In this document: piece by piece, positions 1 to 8,170 of the stretch
How the letters are laid out: each line of letters begins with the position of its first letter
How positions within the stretch are numbered: the first letter of the stretch is position 1
NCBI GenBank assembly: GCA_945881835.1
Contig: CAMCVP010000001.1
Location: forward strand, 186,001 to 250,000
Reading direction: 5' to 3'
DNA length: 64,000 bases
Source of the DNA: Chryseobacterium gleum
GTDB taxonomy: Bacteria; Bacteroidota; Bacteroidia; Flavobacteriales_D; Sanyastnellaceae
The notes under the pieces: generated by a model
What the model was told of the DNA's origin: nothing
The model's input: the letters and a program-made list of their open reading frames with translations, nothing else
The model's database searches: none
Translations under genes and position numbers: made by a program

Positions 1-25
1 TCTTTGAAAACGACGAAGCAATGAA

Positions 26-1447
26 TTAATTTTTTTCGAACAGTGTCACTGCCTCTAAGTGTGAGGTGTGTGGAAACTGATCAACGAAACTAATTTTCTT
101 CAAGTTATATCCTGAGAGAATAAGTGTCTCGCAATCTCTTGCTTGAGTGGCTGGATTGCATGAAATATAAACGATGCGCTTCGCGTCGAGTCCTATAACT
201 TTTCTTAGCGTCTTAGGTGAAATTCCACCACGCGGCGGGTCAAGGACAAGCGTATTGATTTGATTTTGAAATTGCGGTTGTTCCAACAAGAATTTCCCTA
301 CATCTGCTGCGAAGAATTCGATATTCGAAACGTTGTTTTCCTGGGCGTTTTTCTTTGCGTCGTCAATGGCAGCTTCCACAATGTCTACTCCTACAACCGG
401 CAACGACGTTTTCTGCGCAATGAGTTGTCCGATTGTTCCTGTTCCGCAGAACAGATCGAGGATATATCCATTTGGAACTTCTTCCGGATTGCAGTAATCT
501 ATGGCTTTGGTATAAAGTCTTTCAGCGCTTTTCGGATTGGTTTGAAAGAAGCTCTTCATGTTTACTTTGAACTTCAATCCCAATAAAATTTCTTCGATCT
601 CCGAATTTCCATAGAGCAGGTGTGAAGAGCCATTCAAAGGCTCAGCACGGTCTCCTGTGTCGTCGTTCAGCGTATGAATAATTCCTCCGCAACGCTCTCC
701 GAGTATATCTAAAACGAGTTTCACAAATCCATCGCGATCAAACTGTTCCAGTCCTTCCGATGAAGTAACAAGATTGATCAGAAGCAAGTCGTGTGTGAAT
801 GATTTTCGAACCACAACATAGCGAAAGAATCCTTGGCGTTTCGGTGGATGCCAAGCAGGAAGTCCGCTGTTTATGCAAAAGGTGCGAATGCGATGCAGGT
901 TGTTTTCGAATGTCGCATCGAAGAGACCCGATTCCGCATCCAGATTTTCAACCATCCACCATGTTCCTCTGTGCTTGAAACCTAATCCGAAATCATCGAG
1001 TTCCGTTTTGGTTGGAAGGTCATAGCGGATAGCGCTGAAGCTGTACTCCATTTTATTTCTGTAGTTCCAAACAGAAGGAGATTCAATGTATTCGTCGAAC
1101 AGTTCAGCAATGTTTTCAATTTTACCAATGCGCTTGTAGAGTTGAAGGCACGAATCTTTTTTCGCTTCGTGTTGCTTCTCTATGGGCCAAGCAGCGTATG
1201 GCGCGCCGGGAATGCGCTGGTAAGGCAAGTCTATTTCATCTGGAGAATTTTCAAGCACTTCAATCAATTTGCAATTTGCAAATCGCTTGTCGGACTTGAT
1301 CACTTGTGCACGCACGAGTTGTCCCGGGAATGTGTTTTCAACAAAAACAGTAAAATCGCCTTTGTCGGTTTTCAATAGCCCTATTCCATTGCCTCCAAAG
1401 GCAAAGCGGTCTATTTTAATGTCGAGTATTTGGTTTCTTTTTAGCAC
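26..1447 (-). CDS. rlmD: 23S rRNA (uracil-C5)-methyltransferase, RlmD/RumA family
   Basis: SAM-dependent m5U methyltransferase of the TrmA/RumA family, expected to modify 23S rRNA (U1939 in E. coli). Seen: an N-terminal TRAM-like beta segment (ILDIKIDRFAFGGNGIG), a Rossmann motif I (LDLFCGTGTIG), the substrate motif DPPRGG, and the catalytic cysteine motif YISCNPATQARD near the C-terminus. The frame stays open far upstream only because it runs into the 12-nt tandem array, which would add about 65 low-complexity residues. I choose the GTG at 1447: it precedes the conserved N-terminus and has TATATTTG exactly 4 nt upstream (1452-1459). The length of about 473 aa fits the family. Whether it is RlmD or a paralogue such as RlmCD cannot be decided by eye. 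Confidence 0.93.
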   Translation of the reverse strand: MLKRNQILDIKIDRFAFGGNGIGLLKTDKGDFTVFVENTFPGQLVRAQVIKSDKRFANCKLIEVLENSPDEIDLPYQRIPGAPYAAWPIEKQHEAKKDSCLQLYKRIGKIENIAELFDEYIESPSVWNYRNKMEYSFSAIRYDLPTKTELDDFGLGFKHRGTWWMVENLDAESGLFDATFENNLHRIRTFCINSGLPAWHPPKRQGFFRYVVVRKSFTHDLLLINLVTSSEGLEQFDRDGFVKLVLDILGERCGGIIHTLNDDTGDRAEPLNGSSHLLYGNSEIEEILLGLKFKVNMKSFFQTNPKSAERLYTKAIDYCNPEEVPNGYILDLFCGTGTIGQLIAQKTSLPVVGVDIVEAAIDDAKKNAQENNVSNIEFFAADVGKFLLEQPQFQNQINTLVLDPPRGGISPKTLRKVIGLDAKRIVYISCNPATQARDCETLILSGYNLKKISFVDQFPHTSHLEAVTLFEKN

Positions 1448-1451
1448 GGGG

Positions 1452-1459
1452 CAAATATA
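1452..1459 (-). promoter_or_regulatory. -7-like element TATATTTG just before rlmD
   Basis: TATATTTG on the minus strand matches the Bacteroidota -7 consensus TAnnTTTG. It ends 4 nt before the GTG start of rlmD, so the transcript would start at or next to the start codon. The upstream -33 region falls inside the tandem array and no clear TTTG is seen there. Confidence 0.55.
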
Positions 1460-1470
1460 TGTGCGGAGCA

Positions 1471-1638
1471 AGATACTTTGTAAGATTCTTCGAAAGATGC
1501 TTTGCAAGATACTTTGTAAGATACTTTGTAAGATTCTTCGAAAGATGCTTTGCAAGATACTTCGTAAGATTCTCCGAAAGGTCTCGCGAAGCGTCTTGTG
1601 CAACATCTTGTGTAACATCTCGCGTAGCGTCTTGCGAA
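1471..1638. repeat. 12-nt tandem array with covarying micro-palindromes (14 units)
   Basis: Fourteen consecutive 12-nt units without an indel fill the divergent rlmD/Septknot intergenic region. The first nine read AGA plus a 9-nt palindrome: TAC-TTT-GTA, TTC-TTC-GAA, TGC-TTT-GCA and variants with TTC or TCC loops. The middle stem base changes (A, T, G) together with its partner (T, A, C). The last five units follow the same period in a shifted form; on the minus strand they read GC-nnn-GC or GT-nnn-AC joined by five-base AAGAY or GAGAY linkers. Because 12 is a multiple of 3, the array keeps several frames open, so neighbouring genes appear too long at their 5' ends. Confidence 0.92.
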
Positions 1639-1674
1639 GCATTGATTATCTTCGTTGAAACAAAAAACACAGTT

Positions 1675-2010
1675 ATGAAATCGATCGTTCTACTTTTTGC
1701 ATTGTGCGCATTTGGAATTAGCGCGAATGCTCAGAAGATTTATTCAGTAGATGCTGAATACAAGGCGCAGGTGAAGGTTTATGTGGTAGACGCCGAGTAC
1801 AAGGCAGATTTGTTGGTTTACAAGGAGAATGCGGAATACAAAGCGGGCAACAACGACGGACGTTGGTATTTCGTAGATGCAGAATACAAGGCAAATAAGA
1901 AAATATATTTTGAAGATGCCGAGTACAAAGCTGATTTGAAAATTTACTTTGTCGACGCGGAGTACAAAGCAGGTTGGAAGAATGCTTCTAAGAAGCAGTT
2001 ATTGTACTAA
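1675..2010 (+). CDS. Exported Septknot/DUF6150-like repeat protein
   Basis: Small exported protein of 111 aa. An N-terminal signal peptide (MKSIVLLFALCAFGISANAQ) is followed by six copies of a short motif close to VDAEYKA, mostly 12-14 residues apart and alternating with KVY/KIY strands. This pattern resembles the DUF6150/Septknot family, an all-beta repeat fold; that assignment is from memory of the motif and the biochemical role is unknown. The start at 1675 is chosen because it begins the signal peptide; the frame is open further upstream only through the tandem array. Its 3' end overlaps a convergent micro-ORF by 23 bp. Confidence 0.8.
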   Translation: MKSIVLLFALCAFGISANAQKIYSVDAEYKAQVKVYVVDAEYKADLLVYKENAEYKAGNNDGRWYFVDAEYKANKKIYFEDAEYKADLKIYFVDAEYKAGWKNASKKQLLY

Positions 2011-2134
2011 CCTTATTTGCTTCTAGCTTTTTCATTTTTTTAATGTAAGCAACAGTCAGGGCGTCAAGTGACTTTGATTTGCCTTTGCTTTTCATGAATG
2101 ATTCAGCGTATTCTTTAAGATTTTTTTTATTCAT
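1988..2134 (-). CDS. 48-aa basic protein coupled to the GNAT-like gene
   Basis: ATG at 2134 to TAG at 1988 gives a 48-residue, lysine-rich, probably helical protein beginning MNKKNLKEYAESFMKSKG. Its start codon lies inside the end of the upstream gene (shared bases ATGAATAA, 8-nt overlap), which suggests translational coupling. It is not recognised. Size, basic charge and overlap with a GNAT-like gene are reminiscent of an antitoxin or accessory subunit, but this is inference. It also overlaps the 3' end of the convergent Septknot gene by 23 bp, so it could still be a chance ORF. Confidence 0.5.
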   Translation of the reverse strand: MNKKNLKEYAESFMKSKGKSKSLDALTVAYIKKMKKLEANKVSTITAS

Positions 2135-2654
2135 TTTTGCTGAAGTATTTGTCAACGAGTTCTTTCGATTCCCTGGAGTTAATCATCATCCGGCCTCTAC
2201 CAATGTGAACTGCTTTTAGCGCTGTTTTATAATGATCAATTAGTTTGGTTTTGGCATCAAAAGCAACTACACCTTCGAATCCCTTTTCAAAAGACAATTT
2301 ACAAATAAAAGCAACAAGATTTCCAAGAACACCGAGATATTTTTTATTGGGTTTTCTGTTTGAAGGAGCGTTTTCAATCAGGATTATAAATAGAAAATTG
2401 GTTCTGTTTTCAAATGCAATTAGGCCTTGTGTTTCATCCTCAAAGTCTGCTAGAGTTAATTTATAAATTGAGCAATCAGGATATTCTTTTGGAAGGGTTT
2501 TCCAACTGAAAAAGCACTGATACTTCTTGTTATATCTTTTCAATTCATTGTGGGAAACAAGAATAGTTTTTGTGGCCTTTATTTCGCCAGAAATTCTATT
2601 TTCTATTGAACTGGTTAATTTGTCGATTCGGAATTTGAGAAATTTAGTTTGCAT
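2127..2654 (-). CDS. GNAT-fold acetyltransferase-like protein
   Basis: 175-aa cytosolic protein without signal peptide. The C-terminal half resembles a GNAT core: a segment around GVLGNLVAFICKLSFEKGFE could be the helix after the acetyl-CoA pyrophosphate loop, followed by GVVAFDAKTKLIDHYKTALKA, which resembles the strand-helix before the last GNAT strands. The canonical Q/RxxGxG/A motif is degenerate. The N-terminal half (ETQGLIAFENRTNFLFIILIE) looks like the central beta strands. Substrate is unknown. It overlaps the downstream 48-aa ORF by 8 nt, an arrangement known for GNAT toxins with small partners, although in most such modules the antitoxin is upstream. Confidence 0.65.
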   Translation of the reverse strand: MQTKFLKFRIDKLTSSIENRISGEIKATKTILVSHNELKRYNKKYQCFFSWKTLPKEYPDCSIYKLTLADFEDETQGLIAFENRTNFLFIILIENAPSNRKPNKKYLGVLGNLVAFICKLSFEKGFEGVVAFDAKTKLIDHYKTALKAVHIGRGRMMINSRESKELVDKYFSKNE

Positions 2655-2725
2655 TGTTTTAGCACTAAATTTCAGATTAGTTTTTTACAGTCTAGGCAAA
2701 TGCATATTCATATAAATGGCATAAA

Positions 2726-4162
2726 ATGATTGAAGAGTTACTAAATTCGTCCATGCGAAAAATAAATTTGTTTCTTCCAATAATACTGGCATTTGCTGTT
2801 ACACTTGGGCTTCCGAATTGGTTGTCGTGGAATGAACGGGTAGTATTGTCAACGGTTTTAGTTATGCTGTGGTGGTGGATATCTGAAGTGATACCCATGG
2901 CGGTTACGGCGCTAGTTCCGATGTTGGTTTTTCCAATAGCGAATGTCATGAGCATGGAAAAGGCGGTGGTGCCTTACGCCGATAAATTTGTCTTTTTGTT
3001 TCTCGGTGGATTTCTTCTGGCGTTGGCCATTGAGAAACACGGATTACATAAACGCATTGCTTTTCGTTTGTTAGATCTAGCGGGTAACGCGAAGGCGAGA
3101 ATTTTACTTGCCGTCATGTTGTCTTCATACGTGTTGAGCATGTGGATTAGCAATACCGCAACTGCCATGATGTTGATTCCGATAGCTGCTTCTGTTGGGC
3201 ATTTGCTTGCGGCTCACAATCACGAAGCAAAATTTAAACGGGCGTTGGTTTTGGGAGTTGCGTATGCAGCGAGCATAGGCGGCATGGCCACTTTAATTGG
3301 AACTCCGCCAAACGTTGCGGCTGCAGGCATTGTGAAGGAACAGTTTGGTGAAGAGATTTCTTTCTTGGATTGGATGAAGTTCGGAGTTCCATTTTCATTA
3401 ATCTTGTTGCTTCTGGTGTTTTTGGTTCTTTCTAAGATTCATTTTAAACGGAAAGAGACTATTGATGGGGCTCATGAAGAATTACATCGGCTTCGCAAGG
3501 AGATGGGAGGTATCTCGAAGACTGAACGCAGAGTGTTGTATATCTTCGTCGGAGCGGTGCTCTGTTGGATTTTCCAATCTCCGATTTCATCTGCATTGAA
3601 AATACCTGCTTTCAATGACACCTGGATTGCTCTGGCCTTCGGATTGTCTTTGTTTTTTATTCCAAGAGTGTCGGCCATACCGAATGAGCGTTCGGTTGGA
3701 TTGTTGGAATGGTCTGATACGGAGAAATTATCGTGGGGAGTGTTGTTGATGTTCGGAGGAGGGTTAGCACTATCGCTTGCCTTTAAAGAAGTTGGTTTGT
3801 TGGAACGCTTGTCGCAATGGCTTGCTTTGGTAAACGTTGGGAGTTCTACCGTTTATTTAATTATGTTATGTGGAATAGGTCTCTTGCTTACAGCGCTCAT
3901 GAGCAACTTGGCAATGGTTACCTTGTTTGTTCCAATTGTCGGCGTTTTGGCACAGGCCAACGGAATTTCTCCAGCCGCGTGGGCCATTCCCGTTACGTTG
4001 GCTGCGAGTTGTGATTTCATGTTTCCCATGAGCACTCCGCCGAATGCGATTGCTTACGGAACAGGTTGGGTGAAGGCCAAGGATATGTTCACCATTGGAA
4101 TTGTGGTGAATGTGATTTCGTTTTTGTTGTTGGCTGGGATGGTTTATTTTATTGCTCTATAG
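2726..4162 (+). CDS. DASS/SLC13 family sodium-coupled anion symporter
   Basis: Inner-membrane transporter of about 478 aa with 11-12 hydrophobic segments. DASS signatures are visible: the first SNT motif (ISNTATAMMLIPIA), TLIGTPPN after it, and in the second inverted half MSNLAMVTLFVPI and FMFPMSTPPNAIAYGTG. DASS members co-transport Na+ with C4/C6 dicarboxylates or sulfate; the Ser-Asn-Thr signature and Thr/Pro-rich tips suggest a dicarboxylate carrier, but the substrate cannot be fixed. The second repeat has SNL rather than SNT. An alternative ATG at 2753 would begin just before the first hydrophobic helix. It ends 6 bp inside the convergent lipoprotein gene. Confidence 0.9.
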   Translation: MIEELLNSSMRKINLFLPIILAFAVTLGLPNWLSWNERVVLSTVLVMLWWWISEVIPMAVTALVPMLVFPIANVMSMEKAVVPYADKFVFLFLGGFLLALAIEKHGLHKRIAFRLLDLAGNAKARILLAVMLSSYVLSMWISNTATAMMLIPIAASVGHLLAAHNHEAKFKRALVLGVAYAASIGGMATLIGTPPNVAAAGIVKEQFGEEISFLDWMKFGVPFSLILLLLVFLVLSKIHFKRKETIDGAHEELHRLRKEMGGISKTERRVLYIFVGAVLCWIFQSPISSALKIPAFNDTWIALAFGLSLFFIPRVSAIPNERSVGLLEWSDTEKLSWGVLLMFGGGLALSLAFKEVGLLERLSQWLALVNVGSSTVYLIMLCGIGLLLTALMSNLAMVTLFVPIVGVLAQANGISPAAWAIPVTLAASCDFMFPMSTPPNAIAYGTGWVKAKDMFTIGIVVNVISFLLLAGMVYFIAL

Positions 4163-4798
4163 GCCGTATATAGCCAATAGAATTATGACTAAAAGAACTG
4201 TCACCCCCACTGCCACCCCCATTATATAAAGTGGCCAACAAATGATACGCCAGTATTGTTTTATCTTGTTCAAGTAGTAACTTTCATTTGGACTTCTTTT
4301 CGCTAACATTCGAATTTTCTTAATCACGAGAAGATTAATAAAAAGTAAAGGCATGTATAAAAAAGAAAAAGGGAAGATGGTCAGTACCGCTGAGATAATG
4401 AGATACTTTGTTCGTCGGTCGAGCTCTGCTCTCTCTTTTTCGTTGAGTGGTGTGTTTTCAGTTTCAAGAGAAATTGCTCCGCCGGGCTCTACCACATTCC
4501 TAGTTACATAATCTTCATCTGTCTTAGACGGATTGCTTGGAACAATGGTGTCTTTTTCTAAAACATTTTCATGAATAGGCAAGACCGAGCTGGTTTCTTC
4601 GGGAAGGATTATCGAGGAATTCTTTGAAGCAGCAAGAATGGGTAAAGCATGATTCGCTTCAGGTGCATCGAATTCTTGGTTTTCTTTTCTTGAATGAAAC
4701 CATTCAACATGATAGCCTGAAGAATACAATTGCTTCTCCATTGAGCAAGAAGATAGCGCTATACATGAAATGATGGCTAAGAAGATCCTGTTTTTCAT
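4157..4798 (-). CDS. Lipoprotein with two C-terminal TM helices (YSSGYH family)
   Basis: 213-aa predicted lipoprotein. The signal peptide ends in a lipobox (LSSC) and is followed at once by CSMEKQLYSSGYHVEWFHSR. A hydrophilic, probably disordered region (about 40-130) precedes two hydrophobic helices (about 131-160 and 183-213). The same post-lipobox motif C-x-EK-x(2)-YSSGYH-x(2)-W occurs in the gene at 14178-15293, so the two are paralogues. No function is known to me. A lipoprotein anchor plus C-terminal membrane helices in one small protein is unusual. TATTTTCA lies 4 nt before the ATG. Confidence 0.75.
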   Translation of the reverse strand: MKNRIFLAIISCIALSSCSMEKQLYSSGYHVEWFHSRKENQEFDAPEANHALPILAASKNSSIILPEETSSVLPIHENVLEKDTIVPSNPSKTDEDYVTRNVVEPGGAISLETENTPLNEKERAELDRRTKYLIISAVLTIFPFSFLYMPLLFINLLVIKKIRMLAKRSPNESYYLNKIKQYWRIICWPLYIMGVAVGVTVLLVIILLAIYGL

Positions 4799-4838
4799 GA
4801 AGTGAAAATACAGATGAAATTTTAAATTGAAAAATCGT

Positions 4839-6020
4839 TTATTTCACGAAGGAAATTAAATTCCTGTCAACGCCAATCTTCTTTAATTCGCCATTCGTAC
4901 CAGCAATGATGTAATGCTCTGCCATTTCATTTCCAAGAAGATCATTGATCTTTCTTCTGATCTTCGAAATGGTTTCACTTATTTTTTGAGTGTTCGCATT
5001 ATCTGTGCGCTCATTGATGCGCTTCGATGCGGTATCTCTGGTAGAGGTTGGACTGACTTTTAAATATAATTCAGTGAGCTCCTCTCTGTGCTCATCGAGC
5101 ATGTTAAGTTTCACGCCTTCAGGTTTGCCTAAGAAAAACAGATAGATTGTTTTTTCAATCTTATCGAGTTTTAATTCAATATTAGCAAGGTCGGGGAATT
5201 GAATAGTGAAATTCGGTCCGCTGATGCTCATTCGACTCGGTTTCTTCAACAAAGAGTAACGATCTCTGAATAAGATTTCGCTGCGAGTGGCTTCCATAAT
5301 TTCAAAAACTTGATTGGCGAGAAGTGGGTCGACTTGTTTGTCTTCCAAACGCTTGACACAATCGGAGCATAAGTCTGCCGTTCGAATTTTTAAGATGAGC
5401 TCGTTTTTGTTTCCACAAAAATCATTCATGCATCCAACCGATGTTTGATGCACGCCTTCAGACATCTCACGAATGTCTGAGAACATATAGTGACGCAGCA
5501 AATGCGTAGTGATGAGATAGACGATACTTGCTCGTGAAAATCCAGGTAGATAAAATCCCAGTCCAGATGTTTGAACGAATCCATTTCTTCCTCCTTTAGG
5601 ATCTGGCGCAGCAAACCAGTTGAATTCATTGCCTTTGTCGGTAAGAAGAATAACGAATTCAAATTCTGAAATGTCGTTAGAATTTCTAAACTTTTTGCAT
5701 CGGTCGAAAATGTCTTCCCATCTTAATCGAGTTAGTTTCTCAGGTGCTTCGTGATAATAAGCCTTTTCGGAATAGCTAATTTCGCTGATAGAGTAACAGA
5801 CTTCATGATGTAACATTTCATCAGGCAACGAATGAGAGGTGTCTCGACCTATCTCATCATTGTTGTAGAATTCGAAGCCTAGGTCGTCTTCAAACACGGG
5901 CTCATCTACTGTAGAGACAAATTCGAGCGGACCCGAAAACGATTGCAATTGTTGCAAAATTTCGTGGTAGGCAGCTTGGTCTACTTCTTCTGATTTTAAT
6001 AAATGAACCCGTGTTCGCAT
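4839..6020 (-). CDS. Cys4 zinc-site protein with winged-helix-like C-terminus, unknown function
   Basis: 393 aa, no signal peptide or membrane helix. Residues about 118-195 (EFVILLTDKGNEFNWFAAPD onward) look like an alpha/beta domain. It leads into a four-cysteine site, C197-x4-C202 ... C218-x2-C221, in a conserved-looking stretch (GCMNDFCGNK, RTADLCSDC), probably binding zinc. The region has the look of zincin-like domains but contains no HExxH, so no protease activity is claimed. The last 50 residues (ISKIRRKINDLLG ... EHYIIAGTNGELKKI) resemble an OmpR-type winged helix. It is 17 bp downstream of the vWA gene and likely co-transcribed with it and the ATPase. Confidence 0.6.
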   Translation of the reverse strand: MRTRVHLLKSEEVDQAAYHEILQQLQSFSGPLEFVSTVDEPVFEDDLGFEFYNNDEIGRDTSHSLPDEMLHHEVCYSISEISYSEKAYYHEAPEKLTRLRWEDIFDRCKKFRNSNDISEFEFVILLTDKGNEFNWFAAPDPKGGRNGFVQTSGLGFYLPGFSRASIVYLITTHLLRHYMFSDIREMSEGVHQTSVGCMNDFCGNKNELILKIRTADLCSDCVKRLEDKQVDPLLANQVFEIMEATRSEILFRDRYSLLKKPSRMSISGPNFTIQFPDLANIELKLDKIEKTIYLFFLGKPEGVKLNMLDEHREELTELYLKVSPTSTRDTASKRINERTDNANTQKISETISKIRRKINDLLGNEMAEHYIIAGTNGELKKIGVDRNLISFVK

Positions 6021-6037
6021 GACGATAAATTTAATAA

Positions 6038-6673
6038 TTATAATTCACCAAAACCTTCCCAATTTTTGCCAGATCTTTTCTGATGAATGGAATTCTCCAG
6101 TGCATCAGCGGCAAAGTGCATGGTGTCTTTGATGTTCGCTTTTTGTGAAGAGTAAACACGTGATTGTTGCATGTTCAATCTGCTGGCTGCTCCCCAAGCA
6201 TCTATGTCAGCCCCAATGAAGGCGAAGTTCCAGTTACCAGTTGCCTCCAATTCTTTAATCGAAGAAGAGATTTCAGGGAATTTGAACATGCGTGATGCGT
6301 TCTCTCCTCCGTCGGTGAAGATGACAATCATTACTGTTCCGTTCTTTTCTTTCAGGTCACGTCCAACTGCATATTTCATACGGTTGATCACAGTGCCTAT
6401 TGCGTCGAGCAATCCAGTCATACCGTCTAGCACGTAATCTTGTTCCGTAAGCACAGGTAGTTCTGCCGCAGGCAGGTTTTCGAATACCAGTTCAGGACTG
6501 TCTGAGAAAAGAGTGAGAGAGACATAGATGGGCTGATCTAAGTTGCGCTCTTGAATGGCCTTAATGGAATGAAGCTTTTCATTCAAACCTTCAAGGGTTT
6601 CTTTGTAATGCGATTGCATGCTTCCACTTTTGTCCAAGACAATGTGGTAATGGGTGGCGTTTTGTTTATTCAT
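6038..6673 (-). CDS. von Willebrand factor A (vWA) domain protein
   Basis: 211-aa cytosolic protein that is essentially one vWA domain. The MIDAS metal site is complete at the N-terminus: HIVLDKSGSMQSHYKETLEG supplies DxSxS, and the downstream Thr (LDGMTGLLDAIG) and Asp (VIFTDGGENAS) positions are visible. vWA proteins bind partners through the metal and often act as adaptors for ATPases. It sits between an ABC-like ATPase (upstream, 72-bp gap) and the Cys4/winged-helix-like gene (17-bp gap), so it may link the two. A CACCTTTG element, close to the -7 consensus, lies in the upstream gap. Confidence 0.85.
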   Translation of the reverse strand: MNKQNATHYHIVLDKSGSMQSHYKETLEGLNEKLHSIKAIQERNLDQPIYVSLTLFSDSPELVFENLPAAELPVLTEQDYVLDGMTGLLDAIGTVINRMKYAVGRDLKEKNGTVMIVIFTDGGENASRMFKFPEISSSIKELEATGNWNFAFIGADIDAWGAASRLNMQQSRVYSSQKANIKDTMHFAADALENSIHQKRSGKNWEGFGEL

Positions 6674-6745
6674 TTTGTTTAATTATTTCTGCAAAGGTGT
6701 GGTGTTGAACAAGGCTAAGTAAAGTTTTGACAACCTTGTTTTTTT

Positions 6746-8170
6746 TTAGTTGAAGTGAAGTTGAAGTGGGATTTTTCTCTTCCAGTTTTCCTCGATTTTA
6801 TTGGTGTTGTAGAGCGAAGGGAAGACTTCGTTTCGTTTGGTAATGGTGTGCTGACTTACATAGGCGGTATGGTTTTTTTTGTTTTTAATGAAGTGGTAAA
6901 TTCGAATTTCAGACTTCTTAATTTTCTTCGATCGAATCAATTCTTTCGTGAGCGATTCAACGTGCGTGCCTCGCGTTTCGAAGAAGAAATAATATTTAGG
7001 AAAATGCTTAATGAGGTTTTTTATGAATGGACCTAATTCAGTTACCGGCATAAGATTTTCCAAATTGTCTATGTACATCCAACCGTAGTCGTTGTGAAAG
7101 TTGAATTCACTGTGCATGTCATGATGAGAGATAATCTGTGTGAGCATGAATATTTTCCTTTGCTCCGTTGAACTCAACTGGTAGTATTGAACACGTTTCT
7201 TGTTTGCATATTCGAAGAGGTAAGAATATCCATAGTTGTTTCCTTCGCTGTCATTGATCTCGGAACGAATGGGCTTAGGCAATCCGAAGTCTTTAAAAAT
7301 CGGAGTGATCTTTTTTTCTTCGGAGAAAATTTCGAACTCGTCTAGTTTCTTAAATCCATCTTCAATCTTTTTGAATGCGGTTGGCGCGAAGCGATTGAAG
7401 CTCTGCGTCGTGTTGAGAATGTTTCGTTGAAAGTAAAGTCCTAACGTCGAGAAGCATTGACGAACAAACCAGGAGAGTGATTCAGCGAACTCGTCTAGGC
7501 CATTGAAGTCTGTGATTTCGAAAAGTTGAAAGAAAAAATCTTGAAAGGGGAGATCACTGTCTTGCTTGGGTCCTTTTTTTCTCATTTTCAAAGCAGGAGT
7601 TCGCTGAAAGAATTCGCGCTCTGCCTGTCCAATAAAATTCGAGTCATCGGCTAATCGAAAGACAGCAATTAGCAATTCAGATCGGGTTGGACAGTCCTCT
7701 GCAAGTGGGGCATCCTTTTCTTGTTTTGAAAGGAAGTCTCGTGCTGCCTCGAAAAGATTAAGAGTAGGAAGGGTGAATAGTTCACCGTCGCCGTTGATGT
7801 ATTCAAATACAATTTCTTCATTGAAGACAATGGTGAAATGCGAGAGCTCTCCTTCGCCTTGCTTTTTCGATGGTTTGAATTCATAGTTTTGGGTAAAGAC
7901 GCCAATTTCTGCGCGCACTTCAAAGGCTATCTTCAAAGGCTTGCTTTTGTCGTGCAAGATGTTCTCGAAGTTGGCGTGCGGACCGAATGACTGGAAGTGT
8001 TTCACTTCCTTCATTTCTTGGTCGTTACTTGGAAACAATTCGATGAGTTTAAATAAGCTACTTTTTCCAGTGGCTAATTCTCCATAAAGGAAATTTAATC
8101 TTCCTATTTCCCATGTTTGTTTTTCTTGAAATACCGTGAAATTCTCGGCGTGAATGAAGATTTGATGCAT
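6746..8170 (-). CDS. ABC/SMC-like AAA ATPase, unknown system
   Basis: 474-aa soluble ATPase starting MHQIFIHAENFTVFQEK at 8170; the frame is open further upstream but this ATG begins the ABC-type first strand. Walker A is GELATGKSS (about residues 32-40). An ABC-signature-like QLSSTEQRKIF (about 358) precedes a Walker B-like WMYIDNLEN (about 393), where the usual D-E is replaced by D-N-L-E. A switch-like histidine appears in FFETRGTHVESL. The order resembles overcoming-lysogenization-defect/AAA_21-type ATPases found in conflict systems, but no nuclease domain follows. TACTTTCG at 8188-8195 is the likely -7 element. It is the first gene of a three-gene unit. Confidence 0.7.
   Translation of the reverse strand: MHQIFIHAENFTVFQEKQTWEIGRLNFLYGELATGKSSLFKLIELFPSNDQEMKEVKHFQSFGPHANFENILHDKSKPLKIAFEVRAEIGVFTQNYEFKPSKKQGEGELSHFTIVFNEEIVFEYINGDGELFTLPTLNLFEAARDFLSKQEKDAPLAEDCPTRSELLIAVFRLADDSNFIGQAEREFFQRTPALKMRKKGPKQDSDLPFQDFFFQLFEITDFNGLDEFAESLSWFVRQCFSTLGLYFQRNILNTTQSFNRFAPTAFKKIEDGFKKLDEFEIFSEEKKITPIFKDFGLPKPIRSEINDSEGNNYGYSYLFEYANKKRVQYYQLSSTEQRKIFMLTQIISHHDMHSEFNFHNDYGWMYIDNLENLMPVTELGPFIKNLIKHFPKYYFFFETRGTHVESLTKELIRSKKIKKSEIRIYHFIKNKKNHTAYVSQHTITKRNEVFPSLYNTNKIEENWKRKIPLQLHFN

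Noticed and set aside
1448-1642. Long N-terminal extension of rlmD with repetitive ILxxIL residues
   Set aside because: It is only the translation of the 12-nt array, which keeps frames open because 12 is a multiple of 3. The GTG at 1447 with its -7 element is a better start.
1459-1674. Extended N-terminus of the Septknot-like protein (RYFVRF repeats)
   Set aside because: Same array artefact on the other strand; the signal peptide begins at 1675.
4839-6020. Metalloprotease activity of the Cys4 protein
   Set aside because: The domain looks zincin-like in part, but there is no HExxH or other protease metal motif.
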